The notes under the pieces are model-generated. The model was not told the DNA's origin and searched no databases. It saw only the letters and a program-made list of their open reading frames with translations. A DNA stretch of 64,000 nt, from the NCBI GenBank assembly GCA_035651455.1, contig DASRFR010000058.1:651847-715846 (forward strand), written 5' to 3'. Positions 46,727 through 55,347 of this stretch are shown here, piece after piece; the stretch's first letter is position 1; each line of letters opens with the position of its first letter. The stretch comes from DASRFR01 sp035651455. Its GTDB lineage: Bacteria > Acidobacteriota > Terriglobia > Terriglobales > Acidobacteriaceae. The translations under genes were made by a program, and so were the position numbers.

Positions 46727-46969
46727 TCAGGCGCCCTTCGCGCCAGGATGAATGTACCGGTCCATCTCTCCTGTCCACTTCAGGAAGCGCCATAAATTGC
46801 CGCGTTCACGCCAAGCGAATTCCCAGAACTCCAGAAATCCGATCTGCTGCACTTTAACGCCGCTATAAGTCTCAATCCGCCACAAAAGGTAGGGGCTGCG
46901 CCACGGGGCGAGCCGATGCCCGCGCGTGGCATTCCACAGAAACCGCAGCATGTGAGATACATTGCGCAT
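46727..46969 (-). CDS. Small conserved hypothetical protein
   Basis: The 80-residue protein is basic and aromatic: MLRFLWNATRGHRLAPWRSP, YLLWRIETYSGVKVQQIGFL, EFWEFAWRERGNLWRFLKWT. The dense Trp/Arg pattern and length match short proteins I have seen in Acidobacteriota, with no function known. Start uncertain (46969 or 46951). It ends four bases from the stop of the SAM enzyme gene, in convergent orientation. Confidence 0.6.
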   Translation of the reverse strand: MRNVSHMLRFLWNATRGHRLAPWRSPYLLWRIETYSGVKVQQIGFLEFWEFAWRERGNLWRFLKWTGEMDRYIHPGAKGA

Positions 46970-47135
46970 CGAGAACTGTGCCCCAAGTATAGCCGCATTA
47001 CCTGGCGCCTGTGCCGTGTCCCTCAGCCGATGGTAATCCGGCGTCTCATCGCCACGGCGAAATCCAACCTCAACGACGGACAAAATCGCCAATTGGCATC
47101 ATGCTAGAATCGCCTTTGCCCCGGCTCCTCCCATC

Positions 47136-47483
47136 ATGTCCGATAATGCCCGCCAGCTTGCCGAAGATCACTATTACGCTGCGCTGGACCTCGTGACCGA
47201 AGGCCGTCACGAGGAGGCTCTCGCGGAATATCACAAGTCACTTGAAGCCGATCCTGGTTTCACCGAAGCCATGCACGGGCTGGCGCGCGCTCTGCAGGAT
47301 CTCAATCGCCTTGACGAGGCCATTGTGGTCGCCACACGTTTGGCTGAAACCGATCCCGACGATGTGCTCGCGCACACCAGCCTCTCGGTCCTCTACCAGA
47401 AGAAGGGCATGATTCCCGAGGCCGAAAGCGAAGCCAACAAGGCACGCATTCTCGGCTGGAAACAGCAGTTGAAGAAGCCATAA
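47136..47483 (+). CDS. Tetratricopeptide-repeat protein, small
   Basis: The 115-residue protein is made of about three TPR units: YYAALDLVTEGRHEEALAEY, DPGFTEAMHGLARALQDLNR and DPDDVLAHTSLSVLYQKKGM. It has no signal or membrane helix, so is probably cytoplasmic. It precedes rimI by 72 bp on the same strand. Confidence 0.8.
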   Translation: MSDNARQLAEDHYYAALDLVTEGRHEEALAEYHKSLEADPGFTEAMHGLARALQDLNRLDEAIVVATRLAETDPDDVLAHTSLSVLYQKKGMIPEAESEANKARILGWKQQLKKP

Positions 47484-47555
47484 TCGGATCAGCGATCCGT
47501 CGATTCCGCTTCCGGATCGGCGGGCCGTTTTCGCAAGCGCCTACAACTGCACTCG

Positions 47556-48035
47556 ATGACGACCGCGCCGCAAATCCGGGCTGCCAGACCTGACGACACA
47601 CCTGCCATCCTGAGTATCGAGCAACGGACGTCTTCCGCCGCCCACTGGCCGCGGGAGGAATACGAGTGGGTATTCACCAGCGATGCGCCACGCAGACTGA
47701 TACTCGTCGCGGAAGAAAACTCCGGCACCAACGCTGCATCTATCACCGGTTTCCTGGTTGCTCGCGAAGTCAGCGGTCAATGGGAGATCGAAAACGTGGT
47801 GGTGGATGTAGCTAAACGTGGGCGGGGATTAGGTGATCGTTTGCTTCGTGAGTTCATCGATCGCGCACGCCTGGAAGGCGCCAACCTGGTTTGCCTGGAG
47901 GTGCGTGAGTCCAACGACGTTGCGCGCCGGCTCTACACTAAACGTGGTTTTGTGGAGTGTGGCCGTCGCAAAAGCTACTACCAGAATCCTTCCGAAGATG
48001 CGGTGCTCTATCAGCGCTCTCTGCTCAGCCGCTAG
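47556..48035 (+). CDS. rimI: GNAT acetyltransferase, RimI-like
   Basis: The 159-residue GNAT protein has the acetyl-CoA loop VAKRGRGLGDRLLREFID and the RimI-type segments ILSIEQRTSSAAHWPREEYE and EVRESNDVARRLYTKRGFVE then GRRKSYY. RimI acetylates the N-terminal Ala of ribosomal protein S18. The call rests on those motifs; other GNAT roles are possible. No tsaB or tsaD, frequent neighbours of rimI, is present. Confidence 0.75.
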   Translation: MTTAPQIRAARPDDTPAILSIEQRTSSAAHWPREEYEWVFTSDAPRRLILVAEENSGTNAASITGFLVAREVSGQWEIENVVVDVAKRGRGLGDRLLREFIDRARLEGANLVCLEVRESNDVARRLYTKRGFVECGRRKSYYQNPSEDAVLYQRSLLSR

Positions 48036-48212
48036 TGCCTCCTACTCATTTGACTCGCGCGGCTGGCGTTCTGGCGTCCGCCCTCATTATTACGGAGAAT
48101 GCCACTTTCGAAGACTTGGCATTCTTTTGACATTCGTCTGACAACTATCGCCGGCTCTCGACGTATAAGCATGCTGATTCGCGCAGTCTCACACTGTGCA
48201 AGGGAGGATACG

Positions 48213-49448
48213 ATGCCCCGGAATCTCACCTTTTCACTTGCTTTCGTGTCCATGCTTCTGCTAGGGAAAGCGTCGCAGGCGCGCAATTCGCAACCCACTC
48301 CCGTCTATACCTTCGATTGCACGGGCAACCCAGCTGTAAGGACCGGCAACTGTCCGAACGGCGGCCGGGCTGGTTTTCTGCTGTTAGGCTCCGAAGGCAA
48401 CTTCTACGGAACAGCCCAGGTATCAAGCGAAGGCAGCTCGCAGCCCGATGGCGGTACCGTGTACTCGCTCACTCCCGCCGGCAAATTCACACTGCTGCAC
48501 AAATTCCTCCCCGGGCCCAACAAGAATTATCCCAACGGAGATAATCCGGGATTGCTTGTCGAAGGGCCTGACGGCAATCTCTATGGCACGACTCTTTTCG
48601 GAGGCACAAAAGGTTTTGGAGTGCTGTACCGGGTAAACAAGACTGGAACTGTCTTCAAAATTATTCACCAGTTCTGTTCTGCTGCGAATTGTACGGACGG
48701 TGAAGGCGCAGGACGCATGGTCGTCAACGCTGACGGCAATATTTACGGCACCACCTACTACGGAGGCACTGGCAGCTGCTATCAATCCGGTTGCGGCACT
48801 ATCTTTCGAGTAACTCCATCCACCGGGGCTTACGAAGTTGTTTTTAGTTTTAACGGCGCTTCGCAGGGCGGATTCCCCTCAGGGCTTTTGCAGGCGAGCG
48901 ATGGCAGCCTGTACGGACTTGCAGGAGTGCTGTTCCATTTCATCCCGTCCAACGGAGATTTCGAAGCAGTTCAACTCCATTTCCCCTCTTTCAACAATTT
49001 GCCTTCCGTACCTATCACCGGGCTCACTCTTGGACCCAACGGGAATTTCTACGGCCTGTACACCATCTACGCTCAGGGCGGCGCAGGCCTGTTTACCATG
49101 CAATTGGACGGCAGCAATCTGCAATTGTTTCCCGAGTACAACACGCTGCCAAGTGGAGGCTCTCCTGAGGCCATGCTGCTTGCCAGTGATGGCAACTTCT
49201 GGGTGAGCAATTACGACGGGAACAGCGGATATGGAAATATTCTCGCCATTTCTGCGTCGCAAGGCACTGTGCTCCGCACCTTGAGTCCTTTCGGCCCCGC
49301 ATCCCCGGTCGGCGCCTATCTCGCCGGACTCGTTCAGTCCAAAGATGGCAAGCTCTGGGGATCGACTTATTCGTATGGGACTGCGCCACAAGGTCAATTC
49401 GGCGATGGCGTGGTTTTCAGCGTCAACGCGGGCTTGCCACCACAATGA
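48213..49448 (+). CDS. GloVer-type tandem-repeat protein, secreted
   Basis: The 411-residue protein has a signal peptide (LTFSLAFVSMLLLGKASQA), then GloVer repeats like those of the gene at 2: GNFYGTAQ, GNLYGTTLFGG, GNIYGTTYYGG, GSLYGLAG, GNFYGLYT, GNFWVSNYDG and a last KLWGSTYSYG. Four central cysteines occur in two pairs (CSAANCTD, CYQSGCG). Middle repeats are less regular than at the left-edge gene. GGGAGG precedes the ATG 48213. No anchor is visible at the C-terminus. Function unknown. Confidence 0.85.
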   Translation: MPRNLTFSLAFVSMLLLGKASQARNSQPTPVYTFDCTGNPAVRTGNCPNGGRAGFLLLGSEGNFYGTAQVSSEGSSQPDGGTVYSLTPAGKFTLLHKFLPGPNKNYPNGDNPGLLVEGPDGNLYGTTLFGGTKGFGVLYRVNKTGTVFKIIHQFCSAANCTDGEGAGRMVVNADGNIYGTTYYGGTGSCYQSGCGTIFRVTPSTGAYEVVFSFNGASQGGFPSGLLQASDGSLYGLAGVLFHFIPSNGDFEAVQLHFPSFNNLPSVPITGLTLGPNGNFYGLYTIYAQGGAGLFTMQLDGSNLQLFPEYNTLPSGGSPEAMLLASDGNFWVSNYDGNSGYGNILAISASQGTVLRTLSPFGPASPVGAYLAGLVQSKDGKLWGSTYSYGTAPQGQFGDGVVFSVNAGLPPQ

Positions 49449-49501
49449 ATGGTCGCATACTCCTGTAGCAGACTTGCCCTGGATACAGGCAGCGGTACCT
49501 C

Positions 49502-49546
49502 GCGTTTAGCAGCAACGGCATTCTTCATGCTGCGGCCGCTAAACGC
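49502..49546. repeat. Imperfect inverted repeat (REP-like hairpin) after the GloVer gene
   Basis: GCGTTTAGC (49502-49510) pairs with GCTAAACGC (49538-49546), and AGCA (49511-49514) with TGCT (49528-49531) inside. The element lies 54 bases after the GloVer stop and lacks a T-tract. It may be a dispersed intergenic repeat or a rho-independent-like processing hairpin. The remaining gap (49547-49728) shows nothing else that I can support. Confidence 0.45.
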
Positions 49547-49728
49547 CGGGTATCACGGGCCATAGTGGTTTCCCTGCACAATTTCTGCTGCAATTTGCAG
49601 CGTTTTCCCTGCCGCGAAAGTCACCAGGCGCCGGTCACGCTCGAATCAATTGCGCTCACGAAATAGGATTGAACCCGTGTACACCCTATGGTAGCGTTGA
49701 GCTAGATTCCGGTTAGGAGGTCTGCTGG

Positions 49729-49962
49729 ATGCTGACTCCGAGAGACCAACTCCTGGCTAGTCATGATGAATTTCGCCGGCTAGCGCAGGAGCATTCGCAG
49801 TACGCACAGAAACTCGAATCGCTCACCCAGAAGCGGTACCTCACAGAAGACGAAAAATTAGAGGAAGTCCGGCTTAAAAAGCTGAAACTCCGTTTGAAGG
49901 ACCAGATGCATTCCATCGAGCGGCAATTCCAGCTTCAGATGTCGCATCACCAGGTAGCCTAA
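49729..49962 (+). CDS. DUF465 (YdcH-like) small coiled-coil protein
   Basis: The 77-residue protein is one helical hairpin: LLASHDEFRRLAQEHSQYAQ, then LESLTQKRYLTEDEKLEEVR and LKKLKLRLKDQMHSIERQFQ, the DUF465/YdcH pattern. GGAGG lies upstream of the ATG. The function of the family is unknown. A strong terminator follows. Confidence 0.85.
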   Translation: MLTPRDQLLASHDEFRRLAQEHSQYAQKLESLTQKRYLTEDEKLEEVRLKKLKLRLKDQMHSIERQFQLQMSHHQVA

Positions 49963-50016
49963 TACCTGTCAAATTGTGGCGCGGCTTTAGCCGCCATGGA
50001 TTTATATGTCTCATGA

Positions 50017-50041
50017 GGCGCTTTTGTAAGCGCCTTTTTTT
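50017..50041 (+). terminator. Rho-independent terminator after the DUF465 gene
   Basis: The stem GGCGCTT (50017-50023) and AAGCGCC (50028-50034) has a four-base loop and is followed by seven T (50035-50041). Just before it, at about 49978-49997, lies another GC-rich inverted repeat (GGCGCGGCTTTAGCCGCC). Confidence 0.9.
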
Positions 50042-50143
50042 ATTGGCTTTATGCAACGGACTGTGGAACTGGCTAAAACTCCGCCCTCCGCCCACCCTTC
50101 CGGTCCCTGAACTATAATTTATAGGGCCTCACTTCACTCACCT

Positions 50144-50812
50144 ATGGTGCGCGACGCCTACTACTATTCCGTGCCACTGATTGCCGCCGCAGTACTGCTC
50201 GGCTGGCTCACGAGCCCCGCCTGGGCCATAATTCCGCTCGTACTGGCCGCGTTCCTTCTATGGTTCTTTCGCGACCCGGAGCGAACCATCTCCGACGCTC
50301 CAGGCGCCATCGTATCTCCTGCCGACGGCAAGATAACCGATGTTGCACTCGTCTCTACCAGCGGCGGAGAGCGCTATCGGATCAGCATATTTCTCAATGT
50401 ATTCGATGTGCACGTGAACCGCTCGCCAATTGCAGGCACCATTCGCAAGATCCGCTATCAGCGAGGGGAGTTCCTCAATGCGATGGGCGCTGCGTCCGCT
50501 GAGCAAAACGAGCAGAACATTGTCGACGTGGAAGGCGAAGGTCACAGCGTAACCTTCAAGCAAATCGCTGGTCTGATCGCCCGCCGCATCGTCTTCGACA
50601 AGAAAGTTGGAGACGCAGTTACGCGTGGTGAGCGTGTGGGAATGATCAAGTTTGGTTCGCGCACAGATGTTCTGCTGGACCCTACAGCGCGCCTGAATGT
50701 AAAGGTAGGGGAACGGGTGAAGGGCGGAGCCAGCATCCTCGCCTTCTTGCCGGCGGCGGATCGAGAGCTGGTAGGAGCGGGCCGGGTTGTCGAGCGGGAA
50801 GGAGGACGGTGA
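50144..50812 (+). CDS. psd: Phosphatidylserine decarboxylase, short type
   Basis: The 222-residue enzyme turns phosphatidylserine into phosphatidylethanolamine. It has two N-terminal membrane helices, the block FRDPERTISDAPGAIVSPADGK, FLNVFDVHVNRSP, and the Gly-Ser self-cleavage site in KFGSRTDVLLD that makes the pyruvoyl group. The length fits the short (archaeal-type) Psd family. It overlaps pssA by TGATG, so substrate maker and user are made together. TATAAT lies at 50113-50118, but no -35 box fits upstream. Confidence 0.94.
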   Translation: MVRDAYYYSVPLIAAAVLLGWLTSPAWAIIPLVLAAFLLWFFRDPERTISDAPGAIVSPADGKITDVALVSTSGGERYRISIFLNVFDVHVNRSPIAGTIRKIRYQRGEFLNAMGAASAEQNEQNIVDVEGEGHSVTFKQIAGLIARRIVFDKKVGDAVTRGERVGMIKFGSRTDVLLDPTARLNVKVGERVKGGASILAFLPAADRELVGAGRVVEREGGR

Positions 50813-51687
50813 TGGAACTGGACACCCCGAGACGTCGAAGAGAAGATCAATCACAGAAACGGCTGCGCAAGGGCATGTACATCCTTCCCTCGCTGTTTAC
50901 CACAGCCAACATCGCGGCCGGTTACTACGCCATATTGCAGGTGGTCCACGGCAGCCTCGCCGAGCCCTGGCACCTGGATAATGCGGCCAAAGCTATCGGT
51001 TTTGCTGTCCTGTTCGATGGCCTGGACGGACGCATTGCCCGCATGACCCGCACCAGCAGCGACTTCGGGCGGGAACTTGATTCGCTGGCGGATGTCATTA
51101 CCTTCGGCGTAGCTCCGGCATTGCTCGCCTGGATGTGGGGCTTTCGTTTGATGGCCCCGTTCGCCAGCCCGGAGATGCACACCAAGCTTTTGCAACTCGG
51201 AGCCACAGCGAGTTTCCTGTTCCTCATCGCCGGCGCGAGCCGCCTGGCGCGTTTCAATATCTCCAGTAATCCGCAACCGACCAATCCCGGTCGTCCTGGC
51301 AAAAAGTATTTCGTGGGTATGCCAATTCCCGCCGGGGCGGGCGTGATCGCCGCGGTCGTGCATTTCGCCGACGGCGTGCCCGTCGCTTCCTGGTGGACCG
51401 CGATCTGTTGGCTGCTCATGGTAGTTGCGGTCGGCTACCTGATGGTCAGCACCTGGCGCTTTTACAGTTTCAAGGACATCGATTTCCGCGCCCGCCAGCC
51501 GTTTCGCCTGATCATTTTGTTTGCTCTGCTGTTTGCCGGAATCTGGTATTTCTCCGGCCCGCTGTTGTTCTCCCTGGCGCTTCTGTACATGGCCTCAGGC
51601 GTGTTCTGGCGGCTGCAATGGATGTTTCGCAGGAAAGGACCGCCGTCGGCTCCTCCCGCGTACAAGGAGGCGTCGTTACCCTCATGA
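50812..51687 (+). CDS. pssA: CDP-diacylglycerol-serine O-phosphatidyltransferase
   Basis: The 291-residue membrane enzyme makes phosphatidylserine from CDP-diacylglycerol and serine. It has the CDP-alcohol motif D-G-x2-A-R-x8-G-x3-D-x3-D in DGRIARMTRTSSDFGRELDS plus LAD, and several membrane helices (TASFLFLIAGASRLARFN, FRLIILFALLFAGIWYFSG). The start ATG 50812 overlaps psd's stop (TGATG). It is coupled to the following gene by ATGA. Sits just after psd as in several bacteria. Confidence 0.95.
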   Translation: MELDTPRRRREDQSQKRLRKGMYILPSLFTTANIAAGYYAILQVVHGSLAEPWHLDNAAKAIGFAVLFDGLDGRIARMTRTSSDFGRELDSLADVITFGVAPALLAWMWGFRLMAPFASPEMHTKLLQLGATASFLFLIAGASRLARFNISSNPQPTNPGRPGKKYFVGMPIPAGAGVIAAVVHFADGVPVASWWTAICWLLMVVAVGYLMVSTWRFYSFKDIDFRARQPFRLIILFALLFAGIWYFSGPLLFSLALLYMASGVFWRLQWMFRRKGPPSAPPAYKEASLPS

Positions 51688-52757
51688 GTTCGCAATCCAA
51701 ATCTCTGACCACACCGCAGGATCTCCGCGCGGGCAATTCATACCGGGTTGCGATCGTTGGCGCAGCCAGCCTCAAGGGCAAAGAAGTCGCTGAGATGCTC
51801 ACCGACCGCAACTTTCCCGCACTGGATATAAAACTTCTCGACGACGACGAATCTCTCGGTCAGCTCGAGGCTATGGGCGACGAAGTCAGCTTCATTCAGA
51901 GCGTGCGTGCCGAACAGTTCGACCGTGTTGACTTTACTTTCTTCGCTTCCGATATGGACTGCGCCCGCAAGAACTGGAAAATCGCCCAGAAAGCCGGCAG
52001 CGCGATCATCGATCTTTCCTACGCTCTCGAAAAAGAACCGGAAGCCCGGGTGCGCTCACCCTGGATCGAACGCGAACTGAAGCAGTCGCTCACTCCCGAA
52101 CTGCAGCCCGGACCCGTGGTGATCGCGCATCCCGCGGCGGCGGTACTCGCCCTGCTTTCTCTTCGCGTACAACGCGCGGGAATCGTGCAGCGGGTGATCG
52201 CTACTGTCTTTGAACCCGCCTCGGAGCACGGCCAGCAAGGCATGGACGAACTGCACGAGCAGACCGTGAACCTGCTCTCCTTTCAGGAATTGCCAAAGAA
52301 GATTTTTGACGCGCAGGTTGCCTTCAACATGGTGGCCCGTTACGGTGAAAATTCCTCGTCCAGCCTGGAATCTGTCGAGCAGCGCATTGCCGAGCACTTC
52401 CGGCGCATCGCGGGTCCTGGCGTGCTCGTGCCCTCACTGGCGCTCGTTCAGGCTCCCATCTTTCACGGCCATGCGTTTTCCATTTACCTGGAAATGGATA
52501 AGCCCGTCGCTTTAGGCGATCTGGCGCAGGCCCTGTCCGGAGATCATGTCACGGTGACCCGCTCCGCCGAAGACTCTCCCAACAATGTGAATGCCGCAGG
52601 CCAGGAATCGATCCTGGTCTCTCTGACCCGCGATCCTCAGCAAGAAAATGGCATCTGGTTGTGGGTAGCAGCCGACAATCTTCGAATCGCCGCTCTCACC
52701 GCGGTGGAGTGCGCTGAGGCCATGGCCACGACGCGTCCGCGGGGCAAGGTGCAATGA
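51684..52757 (+). CDS. Aspartate-semialdehyde dehydrogenase homologue lacking the catalytic Cys (USG-1-like)
   Basis: The 357-residue protein has the Asd fold: NAD-binding VAIVGAASLKGKEVAEMLTD near the N-terminus, SDMDCARKNWKIAQKAGSAI and IDLS, and a dimerisation half (FEPASEHGQQGMDELHEQTV, FHGHAFSIYLEMDKPV). At the active-site position, where Asd has N-x-N-C-T/S, it reads IAHPAAAVLALL, with Ala in place of Cys. It is thus not expected to form the thioacyl intermediate. It overlaps pssA (ATGA) and lptE (ATGA). A true asd must lie elsewhere. Role unknown. Confidence 0.85.
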   Translation: MSSQSKSLTTPQDLRAGNSYRVAIVGAASLKGKEVAEMLTDRNFPALDIKLLDDDESLGQLEAMGDEVSFIQSVRAEQFDRVDFTFFASDMDCARKNWKIAQKAGSAIIDLSYALEKEPEARVRSPWIERELKQSLTPELQPGPVVIAHPAAAVLALLSLRVQRAGIVQRVIATVFEPASEHGQQGMDELHEQTVNLLSFQELPKKIFDAQVAFNMVARYGENSSSSLESVEQRIAEHFRRIAGPGVLVPSLALVQAPIFHGHAFSIYLEMDKPVALGDLAQALSGDHVTVTRSAEDSPNNVNAAGQESILVSLTRDPQQENGIWLWVAADNLRIAALTAVECAEAMATTRPRGKVQ

Positions 52758-53311
52758 AATCGTTCCCCTCGATGGGGTGCCTTAGTCGCAAAGATGTTTG
52801 CCGGCGCTGGTTCGGGGGCCCTTTGCTTTGCCTCCTGCTCTCCGGCTGCGGGTACCGCACGGCCGGGCACGCGGTGCGTCTTCCCCAGGACGTCAAAACC
52901 ATTTCGATTCCGGCATTCACCAATCAGACGCCCACCTATCGCATCGAGCAGACGCTCACGGAATCAGTCGTGCGGGAATTCATTACACGAACTCACTACC
53001 GCATCACCAGCGCGGGCGAAAGCCCTGACGCTACTCTGCAAGGCACTGTGGTTTCGACTTCCATGACACCCTTGGCGTATGATTCGCGAACCGGACGCGC
53101 CGCCAGCGTGATGATCACTGTCGCCATGAAAGTAAACTTGACCGACCGGCACGGCAAAATCTTGTACGACGATCCCTCTTACGTGTTCCGCGAGCAGTAC
53201 GAAGTTTCTACCGAGCTTTCCAGCTTTTTCGAGCAGGATTCGCCAGCCTTCAACCGCTTATCGCGCGATTTTGCCCGCACCTTGGTCAGCGACATCCTGG
53301 AGGGCTTCTGA
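52754..53311 (+). CDS. lptE: LPS-assembly lipoprotein LptE
   Basis: The 185-residue lipoprotein has a signal with lipobox LLLSGC (about residues 27-32) and an LptE body: GYRTAGHAVRLPQDVKTISI then PAFTNQTPTYRIEQTLTESV, ITSAGESPDATLQGTVVSTS and SYVFREQYEVSTELSSFFEQ. LptE plugs LptD and helps place LPS in the outer membrane. It overlaps the Asd-like gene (ATGA) and holA (TGATG). lptE-holA adjacency is also found in E. coli. Confidence 0.88.
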   Translation: MKSFPSMGCLSRKDVCRRWFGGPLLCLLLSGCGYRTAGHAVRLPQDVKTISIPAFTNQTPTYRIEQTLTESVVREFITRTHYRITSAGESPDATLQGTVVSTSMTPLAYDSRTGRAASVMITVAMKVNLTDRHGKILYDDPSYVFREQYEVSTELSSFFEQDSPAFNRLSRDFARTLVSDILEGF

Positions 53312-54432
53312 TGAAGGCCTTCGCCCAGGCGGAACGGTTCTTGTCCGATCTGCAGTCGCGAAAGCTGAAGCCTGCTTACGTCTTCGTGGGCGATGAGACG
53401 TTCTTCCGCAGGCGTTGCCGAGAAGCCATTCTGCAGCACCTGATCCCGCCAGATATGCGCGACTTCAGCGTATGTGACTTCGACCTTGCCGAGACCGACA
53501 TCACCGAGGTCCTGGATCGCGCTCGCACCCCGTCGTTAATGGCGCCCTTTCAGGTTTTCTTCGTGCGCGGAGTGAAGAACCTGTTCGGGCGCGGCTCCAA
53601 CGAGGAGAAGCTCGGCGCCATCGAAGAATATTGCGCGTCGCCGAATCCCGATGCACTTTTGATTTTCGTGGCCGACCACATCAGCATTCCCGCCGACATC
53701 CGCCGCATGGAGATGACTGATCGCGAGCGCTACACCCGCATTCGCGAAACCCTCGGCCAGTTCTGCGGCATCGTGGAACTCGCGCGCGTGGAGGAAAGCG
53801 AGGCGGTTCGCTGGATCGGCGAATACTGTGCCACCCGCGGCGTGAAGATGGATGCCGACGCGGCCCGCGAATTAGTAGACGCGCTCGGCGGCGACATGAT
53901 GATGGTCTCCAATGAATTGGAAAAGCTGATCCTCTACGTCGGCGAGCTGAAGCGAATTACCCTGGGCGACGTGGAGACCATGGTGCTTGCTGCCAAGCAG
54001 CGCTCGCTTTACGAATTGACTGATGCCATCTCGGCCAAGGATCGGGTGCGCGCCTTGGAAACCCTGGATGCCATTCTCTCTACAGGCGAAGGCGACGAAG
54101 CTGCCATTGGCCATCTCTACATGCTCGCCAAAACCTTTCGCCAGATGCTGGTGATTCTTGAGCGCAATGTCCGCGACCAGCGCATGCTTTGGGCGGCGCT
54201 CTGGCAGGGATTCCGCGTGCCCCCTTTTGCCGCCGACGACATCATCCGCCAGGCGCGTCGTTATAAGTCGAAGCGCGAACTCACCCGCGCCATCCGGCTG
54301 ATCGGCAGGGCGGATCTCGCGCTGCGCTCCAATCCGGTCAGCAAGCGTCTGGTTTTGGAAAAGCTGGTCCTCGATCTCACCGCCGAACCAAAGCCCGAGC
54401 CCGGCTGGATGCAGGAACATCTGTCAATCTGA
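53311..54432 (+). CDS. holA: DNA polymerase III subunit delta
   Basis: The 373-residue clamp-loader subunit HolA has LKPAYVFVGDETFFRRRCRE, DFDLAETDITEVLDRARTPS and LMAPFQVFFVRGVKNLF, followed by a Zn-free AAA-like domain and the C-terminal collar region (KSKRELTRAIRLIGRADLAL). It opens the sliding clamp with the other clamp-loader subunits. TGATG overlap with lptE. Last gene of the run that starts at psd. Confidence 0.92.
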   Translation: MKAFAQAERFLSDLQSRKLKPAYVFVGDETFFRRRCREAILQHLIPPDMRDFSVCDFDLAETDITEVLDRARTPSLMAPFQVFFVRGVKNLFGRGSNEEKLGAIEEYCASPNPDALLIFVADHISIPADIRRMEMTDRERYTRIRETLGQFCGIVELARVEESEAVRWIGEYCATRGVKMDADAARELVDALGGDMMMVSNELEKLILYVGELKRITLGDVETMVLAAKQRSLYELTDAISAKDRVRALETLDAILSTGEGDEAAIGHLYMLAKTFRQMLVILERNVRDQRMLWAALWQGFRVPPFAADDIIRQARRYKSKRELTRAIRLIGRADLALRSNPVSKRLVLEKLVLDLTAEPKPEPGWMQEHLSI

Positions 54433-54561
54433 ACAAGCGCTCAGCAATCGAATTTCGCAACTCGCTGTCATTCCTAGTGTAGCCACCGTCCGCCGGTTCA
54501 AGCGAAGTCAGGCGCCCAAATTCCGAATCGCAAGCCAATGCAAGTCATCTTCATATTTAAC

Positions 54562-55326
54562 ATGAACGTCCGCGCCTACCTCAATCGCATCGCCTACGCC
54601 GGTCCCATTACTCCCGACGCGAATACGCTCCGCCAACTTCACCTGACCCACTTGATGGCGGTTCCTTTTGAGAACCTCGACATTCACAATCATCGCAGCA
54701 TCATTGTCGGCGAAGATGCGTTTTTCCGGAAGATCGTGGAACAAAACCGTGGCGGCTTCTGCTACGAACTGAATGGAGCTTTCGCCGCTCTTCTGCGAGC
54801 GCTTGGATTCAAGGTAATTCTGCTCTCGGCGCGCGTGCCCCGAGCTGATGGAAGCCCCGGCATTGAATTCGACCACCTCACGTTGCGTGTAGATCTCGAG
54901 GAACCCTGGCTTGCCGACGTCGGTTTTGGCGACTCATTCCTCGAGCCCCTGCGGCTGCAAGTAGGCAACGAACAGCCTCAGCGCCGCGGGGTATTTCGCA
55001 TCGTCGAGAGCGCCGATGGCCTGCTCCTGCAACGCCGCGAGGGCGATGAACCCTGGAAGGCAGAGTACAACTTTACCCTGACGCCGCGGCAATTGCAGGA
55101 CTTCGCCGGCGGCTGTCATTACCACCAGACCTCGCCCGACTCGCCATTCACGCGCAAACGCATCTGCTCCATCGCCAGCCCGGATGGCAGGGTGACGCTT
55201 TCCGACATGAAGCTGATCGTGACGAAGAACGGCAGGAAAGAAGAGCGGATAGTTGAAACGGAAGAAGAATGGCGGGCACTGCTGAAGGAGCACTTCAACG
55301 TCGTCCTGGATATCACAATGCGGTGA
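54562..55326 (+). CDS. nat: Arylamine N-acetyltransferase
   Basis: The 254-residue enzyme moves acetyl from acetyl-CoA to arylamines or similar. The triad is visible: Cys in NRGGFCYELNGAFAALL, His in GIEFDHLTLRVDLEE and Asp in LADVGFGDSF. The start at 54562 gives MNVRAYLNRIAYAGP, as usual for the family; ATG 54538 is also in frame. Neither has a clear Shine-Dalgarno. No linked operon. Confidence 0.93.
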   Translation: MNVRAYLNRIAYAGPITPDANTLRQLHLTHLMAVPFENLDIHNHRSIIVGEDAFFRKIVEQNRGGFCYELNGAFAALLRALGFKVILLSARVPRADGSPGIEFDHLTLRVDLEEPWLADVGFGDSFLEPLRLQVGNEQPQRRGVFRIVESADGLLLQRREGDEPWKAEYNFTLTPRQLQDFAGGCHYHQTSPDSPFTRKRICSIASPDGRVTLSDMKLIVTKNGRKEERIVETEEEWRALLKEHFNVVLDITMR

Positions 55327-55347
55327 ACGCCGTGATCCTGAATGGGC

